Source: Blautia sp. (GTDB taxonomy: Bacteria > Bacillota > Clostridia > Lachnospirales > Lachnospiraceae). From it: a stretch of 64,000 bases of DNA. Below are positions 7,552 to 16,716 of the stretch, piece after piece. The position numbers and the translations under genes were made by a program. How positions within the stretch are numbered: the stretch's first letter is position 1; each line of letters begins with the position of its first letter. The notes under the pieces were generated by a model. It saw only the letters and a program-made list of their open reading frames with translations. It was not told where the DNA came from and made no database searches. The stretch spans positions 89,515 to 153,514 of the forward strand of contig JAETNR010000003.1 in the NCBI GenBank assembly GCA_021772055.1. The letters run 5' to 3'.

Positions 7552-9000
7552 ATGAGAGGAAAGAAAGTATTTGCTCTTGGTATGGCAGCTATTATGGCAG
7601 CCGGAACATGTACAATGACAGGAGCACAGCCTGTAAAGGCAGATGACATTGTAAAAATCAAGATTCACACACCTATTCCGGAGCAGGCAGACGGAGATGC
7701 TGTTATGGAAGCTCTGAATGAGTACACAAAAGAAAAAATCGGCGTAGAAGTAGAATATGTATTCCACGGCGGTTCCTATGGCGACAAGATTCAGACGATC
7801 ATTGCTTCCGGTGAAGAATATGATGCCTGCTTTACCTCCAACTGGCTGAATCCCTATAATACGGACGTGGTAAAGGGTGCTTTCATTGATATTACAGACA
7901 TGCTGGAAGAAGTACCGGCTCTGAAGGAAGTCATCCCGGAATACATGTGGAAAGCTGCTACTGTAAAGGGCGGAATTTATGCAGTTCCCAATCAGCAGAT
8001 CGTAGCACGTCAGCTTGGGGCCCTTATGCCTGCAGAATTCGTGGAAGGAACAGGTACAGACATCAGCACCGTTAAGAATTTAACAGATATGGGCGAGTAT
8101 GCACAGAAGGCATTTGATGAATATGGCGCAAAGGTGGGCGGTGTAAACCGCGCACAGGCTGCAGACTACTGCGGATATGAATACATCAGCGACTATATGG
8201 CAGCAGGTGCCATTAAAATGGACGATGCAGAAGCAAAAGTTGTAAACTTCTATGCAACGGACGAGTGGAAAGCAATGCTGAATGAACTTGTAGATTTAAA
8301 TGAAAAAGGACTTCTTGACGGCGAGTGCGGCTACATGGATGAATACAGCGAAAGCCAGCGTGTAGCGAAAAAAACATCCGCATTCTACTCAGGAACCTAT
8401 AAACCGGGCGTTGAGGCAGAGGAATCTGCACGTGCTGGCTATGACTGCGTCATGGCAGTTGCTGACACAGCTCCCTATATTTCCACAAACAGTGTTATTG
8501 CAACAATGTATGGTATTTCCGCAACATCCAAACATCCAGCAGAAACGCTGAAATACTTTGAACTTGTGAATACAGATCCGTATGTCATGAATTTGATTTC
8601 CTATGGTATTGAAGGAACACATTATAATAAAACCGGTGATACCTCCATCGAACTGATTCCTAACAGCGGATATTCCCATGGCCAGTCCTGGGCAGTTGGA
8701 AACGTATTTAATACCTACTCTCTGGCAGGACAGCCGGAGGATGTATGGGAGCAGACCAAGACATTGAACGACAGTGCAAAAACATCTCCGATCCTTGGCT
8801 TCTCCTTTGACCCGGAACCTGTAAAAATGGAAATCACAAACGTATCCAAGGTTGTAAAAGAGTATGAAAGCCTTGTAGGCGGCGAGCTTCCTGTAGAAGA
8901 GACCAATGCAGAATTCTTGGAAAAACTGGAAGTTGCAGGCGTAAATACGGTGCTTGAAGAAATGCAGGCTCAGGTGGATGCATTCCTTGCTGAACAGTAA
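7552..9000 (+). CDS. Extracellular solute-binding protein, family 1-like, of the sugar importer
   Basis: The 482-residue protein opens with a signal sequence (MRGKKVFALGMAAIMAAG) likely cut after VKA. A Cys occurs at residue 17-19 but a good lipobox is not evident, so lipid anchoring is uncertain. The mature part shows the type of fold seen with LplB/YtcP importers (the LipO/YtcQ group), including KIQTIIASGEEYDACF and the mobile-lobe region YLAVEN-like replaced by YGISATSKHPAETLKYF. It follows the two permeases in the same direction with a strong AAGGAGG. Ligand is probably an oligosaccharide; which one cannot be read from the sequence. Confidence 0.88.
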   Translation: MRGKKVFALGMAAIMAAGTCTMTGAQPVKADDIVKIKIHTPIPEQADGDAVMEALNEYTKEKIGVEVEYVFHGGSYGDKIQTIIASGEEYDACFTSNWLNPYNTDVVKGAFIDITDMLEEVPALKEVIPEYMWKAATVKGGIYAVPNQQIVARQLGALMPAEFVEGTGTDISTVKNLTDMGEYAQKAFDEYGAKVGGVNRAQAADYCGYEYISDYMAAGAIKMDDAEAKVVNFYATDEWKAMLNELVDLNEKGLLDGECGYMDEYSESQRVAKKTSAFYSGTYKPGVEAEESARAGYDCVMAVADTAPYISTNSVIATMYGISATSKHPAETLKYFELVNTDPYVMNLISYGIEGTHYNKTGDTSIELIPNSGYSHGQSWAVGNVFNTYSLAGQPEDVWEQTKTLNDSAKTSPILGFSFDPEPVKMEITNVSKVVKEYESLVGGELPVEETNAEFLEKLEVAGVNTVLEEMQAQVDAFLAEQ

Positions 9001-9034
9001 TTTGAACGACAGTTTCATATAGCCCATATTTAGG

Positions 9035-9077
9035 AACAGCGCTGCGGATGGGAAAATCTATCCGCAGCGTTGCTGTT
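9035..9077 (+). other. Strong hairpin between binding-protein and regulator genes
   Basis: Core arms CGCTGCGGAT and ATCCGCAGCG pair perfectly; the outer AACAGC/GCTGTT pair extends the stem with a bulge. No T-run follows directly, so it probably dampens rather than ends transcription into the regulator gene. Confidence 0.5.
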
Positions 9078-9153
9078 CGTGCTGAAAAAATAGTTGCATT
9101 TTTGGAAAGATTATAAGAAAATAAGGATATCACAGTTTCGGAGGAAATATAGG

Positions 9154-11424
9154 ATGAGGGCGTGGGGAAAACAGCAGGAGTATTTTATCCAGAGAACAAA
9201 AGTGCAGCAGCAGATGGAAAGAAAGCGTACTTTCAGAAAGAACTTTTTACAGATTTCTGTAAGTATGCTGATCGTGATCCTGCTGGGCATAGGGCTTATT
9301 TATGAAATTGTAAAGGATGTCATTATACAGCAGAACATACAGTTGTCCCTTCAGGCATTTTCCCAGGTGCAGTCACAGTTTGAGGAGGCAAATCATACGG
9401 CAAATACCATTGCCACCCAGGTAATGCTGGATGATATCTGCTCGGAATTTTTATATGGGGCATCACGGCAGAATATGAACAGTATTTTGCTGAACAGGGT
9501 CCGAAACCAGCTTTCCATGTATCAGAATACAAATTTTACGATTGATTCTATTTATCTTTATAACCGGACTGCAGATTTTTGGGTTAGTTCGGGATCCGGT
9601 CTGAAAGCTGCGGGAAGCGATGATTTTTCAGATACAGGGATTGTGGAACTGATTCAGGAACCGGATACATACTATACGCAGACACTGATTCCGAGAGAAG
9701 CGACCTTCGGAAATTCCAATCAGTCGGAAAAACGGGAAATGGTTTACTCCTGCCTGATGTTTACCCCCAGGGATCCGGAGGGGAATGTGGTGGTGGTAAA
9801 TATGAAATTTGACAGCATGATCCATGAAATCCTTCAGATGGAATTTATGAAGGACAGCGTTATCCGGGTGATCGATGAGAAGAATAAACGGCTGGTGGAG
9901 CAGCAGACCATGGACTTTGCAGAGTCTCCGGAAATCCGGGAAACGGTGAAGAAGATGGCTTCTGAAGGAGAGAAGTACAGGGAATATACGGAAAAGGAAG
10001 AAAAATACAGCATTTTTTATCTGTATTCAGCAGGGAGTAAGTGGAACTATATCAAAGTAACAAAGTGGGGAACCGTGTTCCGCACGCTGACAGAGCTTCA
10101 GAGGAGAATGGTCATTTTCTCAGTTGTCTGTGTAATGGCGGTGCTTCTGATCTCTCTCTGGATTTCCGTATCCATTGCCAGGCTTCACGGAAAGCTGGAA
10201 ATGAAATATGCCCGTATCACACAGGCCAGAAAATCCAATCCCCATATCCTCAAGGAACGTTTTCTGCTTGACTTTATTTATAACAGGAGGGTTTTCAGCA
10301 AACAAAGCCTGCGAACGGAGATGGAAAAAATTGGTTTTTCTGTTTCCGAAGACCAGAAGTTTACAGAAGTGATCCTTATGCTGGAAAATTATGAGAAGTA
10401 TCAGGAGATCTTCGGGGAAAAAGGAACGTATGATATCAAATATGGATTCTGCAATATTTTTGAGGAAACCTTCGGGGAGCATTTCCGGACACTGGGATTG
10501 ATCAATGATGATGAAACCATGACCTTTATTCTGGAAATCAGGGATGATGGACTGAATGAAATTGAAGAATATTTCCGGAAATTCTGTGAGAATGTGAAAG
10601 TGTTTGTTCCCTGGGATTTTATGCTGTTCGGAATCGGAAGAGCGGAGAATCTGGAACGTATTCCCGAGATGAACAGCCAGCTTGTGAATGTGACGGCTGA
10701 AGGATTCTTTTATCCCAGCAATACTTATGTGACTTATGATGAGATTATGGAAAACCATGCTCAGAGTGTGGATTTTCAGAAACTGGACGTGAGCAGTATC
10801 AGCAAAAATCTCAATGCAGGGGAGAATGCGAAAGATACCTATCAGGCTGTTTCAAAGAAATTAAAAGAATGTTCTATGGCAGGTTATATGAGTGCGATGA
10901 CCTGGCTTGGAATATCTATTGTCCGTGGAGCGAAAAATTATGCGTGTTCAGAATCTCTGGGAAACGAATTCCTGGTTCAGCTGGCGCAGTGCAGAAAAGC
11001 TTCGGAGACGGAAGCACTGTTTCTGGATCTGTTTGAAAAGATTGCAGGAAACCAGAATAAAACTGCTGTAAAGAAAGGGGTAACAGGAAAACTGGATGAA
11101 GTGAAGCTTTATATTGAGCAGAATTTCCGTGATCCCAATATTACCCTTGAAAAGCTTGGAGAAGAATTCGGCGTTTCTCCCAATTATCTGGGACGTCTGT
11201 TCAAAAAAGATGCCGGAGTGTCTGTGGCGGATTATATCAATGGAGAGCGGCTGAAATGGGTGATCAGTGAACTTGAAAATACAGACAGACCGGCAAAAGA
11301 GATCGCAGAGGAATGCGGATTTGTGAGCACCAATTATTTTTACACCTATTTCCGTAAGAAAATCGGCGTGACTCCCCAGGCCTACAGGGAACAGATACAT
11401 CATCCCAATGGAAATGAAGAATAA
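9154..11424 (+). CDS. Transmembrane AraC-family regulator (YesN/YtdP-like)
   Basis: The start at 9154 is preferred because GGAGG lies at 9140-9144; an in-frame TTG at 9094 lacks a site. The 756-residue protein has a membrane helix near residues 28-50, an external sensor region (about 50-325), a second helix (about 328-352), a cytosolic linker and a C-terminal pair of AraC helix-turn-helix motifs (last 100 residues; ITLEKLGEEFGVSPNYLGR and AEECGFVSTNYFYTYFRKK). Such one-protein sensors typically sit next to LplB/YtcP importers and activate them in response to an extracellular saccharide. It lies directly downstream of the importer, which it probably controls. Confidence 0.88.
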   Translation: MRAWGKQQEYFIQRTKVQQQMERKRTFRKNFLQISVSMLIVILLGIGLIYEIVKDVIIQQNIQLSLQAFSQVQSQFEEANHTANTIATQVMLDDICSEFLYGASRQNMNSILLNRVRNQLSMYQNTNFTIDSIYLYNRTADFWVSSGSGLKAAGSDDFSDTGIVELIQEPDTYYTQTLIPREATFGNSNQSEKREMVYSCLMFTPRDPEGNVVVVNMKFDSMIHEILQMEFMKDSVIRVIDEKNKRLVEQQTMDFAESPEIRETVKKMASEGEKYREYTEKEEKYSIFYLYSAGSKWNYIKVTKWGTVFRTLTELQRRMVIFSVVCVMAVLLISLWISVSIARLHGKLEMKYARITQARKSNPHILKERFLLDFIYNRRVFSKQSLRTEMEKIGFSVSEDQKFTEVILMLENYEKYQEIFGEKGTYDIKYGFCNIFEETFGEHFRTLGLINDDETMTFILEIRDDGLNEIEEYFRKFCENVKVFVPWDFMLFGIGRAENLERIPEMNSQLVNVTAEGFFYPSNTYVTYDEIMENHAQSVDFQKLDVSSISKNLNAGENAKDTYQAVSKKLKECSMAGYMSAMTWLGISIVRGAKNYACSESLGNEFLVQLAQCRKASETEALFLDLFEKIAGNQNKTAVKKGVTGKLDEVKLYIEQNFRDPNITLEKLGEEFGVSPNYLGRLFKKDAGVSVADYINGERLKWVISELENTDRPAKEIAEECGFVSTNYFYTYFRKKIGVTPQAYREQIHHPNGNEE

Positions 11425-11427
11425 CAA

Positions 11428-11462
11428 TGCAAAACGCCCATGCTGATTACGGGCGTTTTGCA
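11428..11462. terminator. Bidirectional terminator shared by two convergent AraC genes
   Basis: Perfect 12-bp arms TGCAAAACGCCC and GGGCGTTTTGCA with an 11-nt loop. The stop codon of the minus-strand AraC gene (11447-11449) lies in the loop, so one arm also encodes its last residues. Confidence 0.8.
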
Positions 11463-12336
11463 TGATCCGTCAGGGATTCGATATATTCCGTAGGGGTGCG
11501 GAGCGTGTATTTTTTGAAAACCGTGGAAAAATACCCACTTGTGGTGAAACCGAGAAGCATGGCAATGTCTGTGATCGCCATGTCCTCCTGCAGCAGGATT
11601 TTTGCATACTCTATTTTTTGCTGGTTAATGAATCGCCGCGGAGAGATTCCCAGCTGCTTTTTAAATTTCTGCTTATACTGGGAGCAGGAGAGATGGGCAA
11701 TGGAGGCCAGTTCCTCCAGGGAAAGCTCAGAAGTAATATGATCCAATATATAGTTCAGGGTTTTTCCGATGTCAGGAGTGAGCAGGAACTGCTCCTTCTG
11801 GGAACAGGCGATTACAAGGTGAAGAAACAGCAGCAGATAGGTGGAATCATACGGGGATCCGCCCCCATTTGAGTAAGGCGGAAGGCCTGCTTAAGCAGAG
11901 GATAGACCTCTTCTGCATTTGCCTTTACCACATGGTGCGGGATTTCTTTCAGCTGTTCGATCATATAGTGGGCAGTTTCCTTGTTGAGATAAAGGAAGTT
12001 ATCCTCGTTACTGATATCAAGCTGGAACCAGTAAAGTTCCCCCAAGGCAATGGGAACCGTGTTTGTACCGTGAATTTCGTTTGGAAAAGACACAAAAACA
12101 TCACCCCCTGAGAATTTATAGGAAGATGACTGGGTACAGAAGTTAATGCTGCCTTTGGCGGCAATGGTAAATTCAAAGCAGTTCTCATGATAATGCCATT
12201 CTAAGGAAGGAATGGCATTTGTCATAGTACGATGTGCAAGAGTATGAACTCCCGGGATATGGTGCTGCTCCTGAACATAGATTGCGCGGTCTTTTGTGAT
12301 CGTATATTGATCTTGCCAGTTGATTGCAGAATTCAT
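11447..12336 (-). pseudogene. Cupin-AraC regulator, frameshifted
   Basis: Two frames on the minus strand make up one AraC-type gene. The 5' part (start 12336) encodes a cupin sensor domain with WHYHENCFEFT and the 3' part (to 11447) encodes the two helix-turn-helix motifs (LSLEELASIAHLSCSQYKQ and TDIAMLLGFTTSGYFSTVF). The reading frame breaks near 11850-11860 at a run of C (minus strand GATCCCCGTATG); one extra C would rejoin the frames into ...ADPPYDSTYLLLFLH.... It may be a recent inactivation or a sequencing error at a homopolymer. The gene has its own good promoter and is divergent from URO-D genes, so it was probably their activator. Confidence 0.8.
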
Positions 12337-12397
12337 AGAAAACCTCCGCTTTTAAAATTGTACGTTGTATATAATTGATAGCAATTATTTTTTTAGA

Positions 12398-12426
12398 ATT
12401 GTATAATAGGTACCATAGAAAGTCAA
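12398..12426 (-). promoter_or_regulatory. Promoter of the frameshifted AraC gene
   Basis: On the minus strand: TTGACT, 17-bp spacer, TACAAT, about 60 bp before the AraC start at 12336. A TATATAAT sequence on the plus strand (12368-12375) may serve the divergent direction. Confidence 0.6.
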
Positions 12427-12459
12427 TAAATAAGATCGATTTTATGAAAGGCAGAACAA

Positions 12460-12546
12460 ACTTCCAATTGTGCATACACAGGCCTTGCATTGGAAAGATA
12501 TGAACTGATGCATCGTGTATGGAGAGAAGAGGGAATTTACGAATAG
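12460..12546 (+). pseudogene. 3' remnant of a URO-D family gene
   Basis: A 28-codon stretch ends in a stop at 12544-12546 and matches the C-terminus of the intact URO-D gene that ends at 14599: TSNCAYTGLALERYELMHR here versus TSNCAYTGLSLERYELMHK there, then VWREEGIYE versus IWREEGIYTE. Homology stops abruptly at 12460 and no start or ribosome binding site precedes it. It is what is left of a paralogue after a deletion or a recombination between paralogues. It now forms the leader of the URO-D gene at 12559. Confidence 0.85.
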
Positions 12547-12558
12547 GAGAGATGAAGG

Positions 12559-13611
12559 ATGTTTGAACCGAATTATAAAAATATTATAAATTGTGCGAGA
12601 AACATAGAAGCAGAGAGACTGCCTCTTTATGAGCATAATGTTTCTTTTGAAAAGATCGGAGAAATCAAGGGCGTGGATATGATGGCCCTGTATCAGGGAG
12701 ATGAAAGAGATATTCGGGAGTTTTTCCGTGTATACTGTAATTTTTTTAAAGAATATGGTTATGATGTAGTGACTTTTGAGGAATGTATCGGTACAATTAT
12801 GCCGGGCAGCGGTGCACTTGGAGACAGCAGAGTGATTCCGGTGATCCAGGATGAAGATGATTTTAACAATTATCCATGGGATGAGATCCCGGATTATTAT
12901 TTTGAGAGAAATTCCAAATATTTCCGTGCCCTTCGGGAGGAAATGCCGGAAGGAATGAAGGCAATCGGCGGAGTGGGAAATGGAATTTTCGAATGTGTTC
13001 AGGATGTAACCGGTTTCCAGGGACTGTGCTATATCTCTGCAGATGATGAGGAATTGTATCAGAATCTGTTTCAGAAAGTAGGAGAAACAAATCTGAAGAT
13101 ATGGCAGAGGTTTATGAAAGAATTCGGTGATATTTACTGTGTTCTTCGTTTTGGGGATGACCTTGGCTATAAATCCAGCACCATGCTTTCCACTAGTGAC
13201 GTGAAGCAGCTTATTCTGCCCCAGTATAAGCCCATCGTAGATTTGGTACATAGTTACAACAAACCGTTTCTCCTTCATTCCTGCGGGAAGATTTTTAATG
13301 TGATGGAGGATCTGATCGAAAAGGTTGGAATTGACGCGAAGCATTCCAATGAAGATCAGATCGCGCCATTCCCTGTATGGGTGGAGAAATACGGAGACAG
13401 GATCGGAAACTTCGGCGGAGCTGACGTAGATATGGTATGCCATTGTTCTAAACAGGAATTGAAGGAGTATATCCTTGATATTATTCAGAAATCCAAGGGA
13501 CAAGGCGGCTTTGCCTTTGGAACAGGAAACTCCATTCCTTCTTATGTTCCTACGGAAGGGTACCTGAATATGATTGAGATTGTCCGTGAATACAGAGGCG
13601 ATTTTAAATAG
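12559..13611 (+). CDS. URO-D superfamily protein, MtaA-like, with HSCG motif
   Basis: A 350-residue member of the URO-D/MtaA superfamily. It has the canonical zinc-type motif LHSCGK (His240, Cys242), but the later position that normally supplies Cys reads FGTGNSIPSYVP with no Cys. It therefore keeps the half of the site that its neighbours have changed. The N-terminus (MFEPNYKNIINCARNIEAER) differs from the MTPREKF type of the others, so it belongs to another subfamily. It lies 12 bp after the remnant of a sixth paralogue and 19 bp before the next URO-D gene, clearly in one operon with it. Confidence 0.8.
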   Translation: MFEPNYKNIINCARNIEAERLPLYEHNVSFEKIGEIKGVDMMALYQGDERDIREFFRVYCNFFKEYGYDVVTFEECIGTIMPGSGALGDSRVIPVIQDEDDFNNYPWDEIPDYYFERNSKYFRALREEMPEGMKAIGGVGNGIFECVQDVTGFQGLCYISADDEELYQNLFQKVGETNLKIWQRFMKEFGDIYCVLRFGDDLGYKSSTMLSTSDVKQLILPQYKPIVDLVHSYNKPFLLHSCGKIFNVMEDLIEKVGIDAKHSNEDQIAPFPVWVEKYGDRIGNFGGADVDMVCHCSKQELKEYILDIIQKSKGQGGFAFGTGNSIPSYVPTEGYLNMIEIVREYRGDFK

Positions 13612-13630
13612 ATGTTATAGGGAGAGAAGC

Positions 13631-14599
13631 ATGACACCAAGAGAGAAATTTATCAAATGTTTAAAGCGTGAACCAATTACCGGCCATGTACCGCATTTTG
13701 AACTGGTATTTTTTCTGACCATGGAGGCAATCGGGAAAATTCATCCCCAGCATCGCTGCTTTGATCAGTGGGATCAGATGAGCAGGAGAGAACAGGATCT
13801 GCATATCAAAGATATTGCGGAAACCTATATTCAGACTGCACAGAAGTATGATCACAGTGCGGTCTTTGTTCAGATTGATACCAGTGATATGAAGTGTTTT
13901 GACAGAACCGTGCGTATTCTGGAGGAAATCCGCAATCAGTCAGGGGACAGGTATTATACCATGGTTCATGGAGACCCTACGTTTGCAATTCCGACAGGAG
14001 ATGATATGGTAGAGTTTTCCGCCCTTCTTTATGAGGAAGAGGACAAAATGAAGGCTCTGGCACAGAAAAGAGTAGATCACTTCAGAACTTTTGCAGAAAA
14101 AATGGCGCAGCATAAAGGGCTGCTGGATGGCTTTACCCTTTGTTCGGACTATTGCTTTAATGTGAATCCGTTTTTCAGCCCGGATTTATTTGCCGAATAT
14201 ATCACGCCCTATCTGAAAGAAATTCTGGATGAATACAGAAGCATGGGATATTATACCATCAAGCATACGGATGGAAATATCATGCCGATTCTGGATCAGA
14301 TGGTGGAATGCGGTCCGGATGCTCTTCACTCCATTGACCCTCAGGGCGGGGTAAGCTTAAAAGAAGTGAAGGCCCTGGTGGGGGATAAAGTTGCTCTGTG
14401 CGGAAATGTAAACTGCGGTCTGCTCCAGACGGGATCTCAGGAGGAATGTGAAGCGGATATCCGCAGATCCCTAAGAGAAGGAATGCCAGGGTACGGATAT
14501 ATCTTCTGTACTTCGAACTGCGCCTATACAGGACTTTCCCTGGAACGTTATGAATTGATGCATAAAATCTGGAGAGAAGAAGGAATTTATACGGAATAG
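13631..14599 (+). CDS. URO-D superfamily protein, MtaA-like, with HTDG motif
   Basis: The start at 13631 is set by GGAGAG at 13621 and by the family N-terminus MTPREKFIKCLKREP; the frame is open further upstream but that part overlaps the previous gene. The 322-residue protein has KHTDG (His212, Asp214) and CTSNC (Cys293, Cys297) at the positions that bind zinc in MtaA/MtbA. Its C-terminus matches the remnant at 12460-12546, so a close paralogue once stood upstream. No corrinoid-binding protein is encoded next to it. Confidence 0.8.
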   Translation: MTPREKFIKCLKREPITGHVPHFELVFFLTMEAIGKIHPQHRCFDQWDQMSRREQDLHIKDIAETYIQTAQKYDHSAVFVQIDTSDMKCFDRTVRILEEIRNQSGDRYYTMVHGDPTFAIPTGDDMVEFSALLYEEEDKMKALAQKRVDHFRTFAEKMAQHKGLLDGFTLCSDYCFNVNPFFSPDLFAEYITPYLKEILDEYRSMGYYTIKHTDGNIMPILDQMVECGPDALHSIDPQGGVSLKEVKALVGDKVALCGNVNCGLLQTGSQEECEADIRRSLREGMPGYGYIFCTSNCAYTGLSLERYELMHKIWREEGIYTE

Positions 14600-14677
14600 C
14601 TAACCCGGACTTTTTTGTAATGGATGTATAAAAAAATACTGAGTTCTATTGTGAATGAAGGGCGTTTTGGGGTGTTG

Positions 14678-14683
14678 TATAAT
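14678..14683 (+). promoter_or_regulatory. Candidate -10 box upstream of URO-D gene
   Basis: TGTTGTATAATG, 61 bp before the start at 14744, with no recognisable -35 hexamer. The same TTGTATA(TA)AT form precedes the URO-D genes at 12559 and 16717, as expected of activator-dependent promoters. Confidence 0.35.
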
Positions 14684-14743
14684 GTGCTCATAAAACAGTA
14701 AGAAAAATAAATGATAGAAATAGTGATAGGAGGAGGCAATGAA

Positions 14744-15751
14744 ATGACACCAAGAGAATTGGTATACGCGACCCTTGCATTTGAGAACAAATCAGACAGA
14801 GTACCCAGACAGATGTGGACTCTTCCTTACAGCGAATGGAAGTATGGAGATACGATAGAGAAAATCCACAGGGATTATCCTGATGATATTGTCAGTGCTC
14901 CGGCTGTATTGAAGGAAAAAACCATTGAAGAGGGAGATCCTTATAGAAAAGGGGTAAGCCGTGACGCATGGGGATGTATCGTGACGAATATTCATGAGGG
15001 CGTGATAGGAGAAGTGCTTGATCCTCTTGTGACAGACGATGACTGGGAGGATGTGGATAAGATCCATATTCCAAGAGAGTGGCTGAGCTTTGACAGAGAA
15101 GCTGTTAATGCATTTTGCAGAAGTACTGATAAATTTGTAAACTGCGGATGCTGTCCAAGACCTTTTGAGCAGATGCAGTTTATCAGGAAGACAGAGAACT
15201 TATACATGGATCTCATGGATATTCCGGATAATATGCGGAAATTCATGAAGAACATGCACAGCTTCTACTGTGAGCTTTTGGAAGAATGGGCAAAAACAGA
15301 AGTGGATGCAATTAATTTCATGGATGACTGGGGAAGCCAGAACAGCCTGCTGATCAGTCCGGCATTATGGCGTGAGATTTTTAAGCCGATGTATAAAGAC
15401 TTCATTGATATTGCGAAACGCCACAATAAAAAGATTTTTATGCATTCAGACGGTTACATTCTGGATATCATTCCGGACCTTGCGGAGATGGGGCTGGATG
15501 CGATCAATTCTCAGATTTTCTGCATTGGATTGGAGAAGTTGGACCCCCTGGCAGGCAAGATTACGTTCTGGGGAGAAATGGATCGCCAGCATCTTCTGGT
15601 AGAGGGATCTACGGACGATATCCGCAGTGCGGTGGCAAGGGTACGTGAAACCTTATGGAGACAGGGAGGATGTATCGCACAGTGCGAGTTCGGACCAGGG
15701 GCAAAACCGGAAAATGTCTATGAGGTTTTCCGCGCATGGTCTAAGTATTGA
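14744..15751 (+). CDS. URO-D superfamily protein, MtaA-like, with HSDG motif
   Basis: The start at 14744 has GGAGGAGG at 14729-14736 and gives the family N-terminus MTPRELVYATLAFEN; the longer frame from 14711 would begin inside that site. The 335-residue protein carries MHSDG (His234, Asp236) and AQCEFGPGAKP (Cys314), a His/Asp/Cys arrangement shared with the gene at 4457. This subfamily is common in gut Firmicutes beside sugar importers; its substrate is not known to me. It is convergent with the AraC gene that ends 13 bp further on. Confidence 0.8.
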   Translation: MTPRELVYATLAFENKSDRVPRQMWTLPYSEWKYGDTIEKIHRDYPDDIVSAPAVLKEKTIEEGDPYRKGVSRDAWGCIVTNIHEGVIGEVLDPLVTDDDWEDVDKIHIPREWLSFDREAVNAFCRSTDKFVNCGCCPRPFEQMQFIRKTENLYMDLMDIPDNMRKFMKNMHSFYCELLEEWAKTEVDAINFMDDWGSQNSLLISPALWREIFKPMYKDFIDIAKRHNKKIFMHSDGYILDIIPDLAEMGLDAINSQIFCIGLEKLDPLAGKITFWGEMDRQHLLVEGSTDDIRSAVARVRETLWRQGGCIAQCEFGPGAKPENVYEVFRAWSKY

Positions 15752-15764
15752 CTTTAAATTTAGA

Positions 15765-16595
15765 TTATCTGTGGCCTTTGCGGTAGGAGGTGGGGGTAAT
15801 CCCGAAATTATTTTTGAATGCTTTTCGGAAGTATCCGGTATCCAGGTAGCCAAGCTGCTCTGCGATTTTATCAACACTCAGGTCTGTTTCCAGAAGAAGG
15901 AAACAGGCCTGTTCCATTTTCTTTCCATTATAATACTGCATGGGAGAAATTCCGTACCACTTTTTAAAAATATGGCTGAAATGATACTTATCCATGCCTG
16001 CATGGGCACTGATTTCCTCCAGCGTAAGGGAGGAACTGGCTTGCTCCTCCATAAAGCGTACAGTTTGCTGCAGATGGGGAGGAATATTTGATAGATTCCA
16101 GGGCGTTTTCGGTCGTGCCTGCAGGATCTGCATGAGCAGTCCATATATGTGCCCGGAAAGCTCCAGCTCGCTTTTGCCGGATGCTGTGAGAGCGAAGGTT
16201 TTCAGGAATTCCTGCTCTATTTTCGGCATGTAAAAGACCCAGGGAAGCGCTTTGTTTTGCTTCAATTGTTCGATAATATTTCCGGTTCCTGCTCCACGGA
16301 AATGGCACCACAGGAGATGAGCGATATCAGTGGTGTCAGAATAATAAAGATGGGGATCCATAAGACTGACAATTCCTGTAGTTCCTGCGTGCAGTGCCTG
16401 CTTCTTTCCATATTGTTCTAAATAAAAGGTACCTTTGTATACATAGAATGCAAGATAATTATAAAAGGTCTTTCTGTCAATGCGAAACTCGGGATCCGCA
16501 GTATACCCCATTCCGTCAGATACCAGCAGGCATTTTTCTGCCCATGATTCGGGAGTTTTAAAATAAGAGTAGTGATAATAATCTTCTGCTTTCAT
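15765..16595 (-). CDS. AraC-family regulator with cupin sensor domain
   Basis: The 276-residue protein has an N-terminal cupin-like ligand domain (about 30-150) and two C-terminal helix-turn-helix motifs (LTLEEISAHAGMDKYHFSHI and DKIAEQLGYLDTGYFRKAF). It is divergent from the URO-D gene at 16717, with 121 bp between the starts, and convergent with the URO-D gene at 14744. It most likely activates one or both. The pair of AraC gene plus divergent URO-D gene repeats the arrangement at 12336/12559, where the AraC gene is broken, so this one could have taken over that role. Confidence 0.88.
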   Translation of the reverse strand: MKAEDYYHYSYFKTPESWAEKCLLVSDGMGYTADPEFRIDRKTFYNYLAFYVYKGTFYLEQYGKKQALHAGTTGIVSLMDPHLYYSDTTDIAHLLWCHFRGAGTGNIIEQLKQNKALPWVFYMPKIEQEFLKTFALTASGKSELELSGHIYGLLMQILQARPKTPWNLSNIPPHLQQTVRFMEEQASSSLTLEEISAHAGMDKYHFSHIFKKWYGISPMQYYNGKKMEQACFLLLETDLSVDKIAEQLGYLDTGYFRKAFKNNFGITPTSYRKGHR

Positions 16596-16660
16596 GATAT
16601 GCGCAAGAAAATGCCGTTTTCAGGCAAGTTTTTCCCTATCCTTTCATTGTGGATTTTGTA

Positions 16661-16666
16661 TATAAT
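16661..16666 (+). promoter_or_regulatory. Candidate -10 box of the divergent URO-D/GH43 operon
   Basis: TTGTATATAAT ends here without a good -35, 50 bp before the start at 16717. Weak -35 and adjacent AraC gene suggest an activated promoter. Confidence 0.4.
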
Positions 16667-16716
16667 CATTTTAATAAATTAAGAAAAAAAGTCAATCAAA
16701 ATCAGGAGGAATTGTA

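Noticed and set aside
12442..13503. 353-codon minus-strand frame opposite a URO-D gene
   Set aside because: The plus strand has clear URO-D motifs and a good start; the minus frame reads as Ile/Phe-rich noise.
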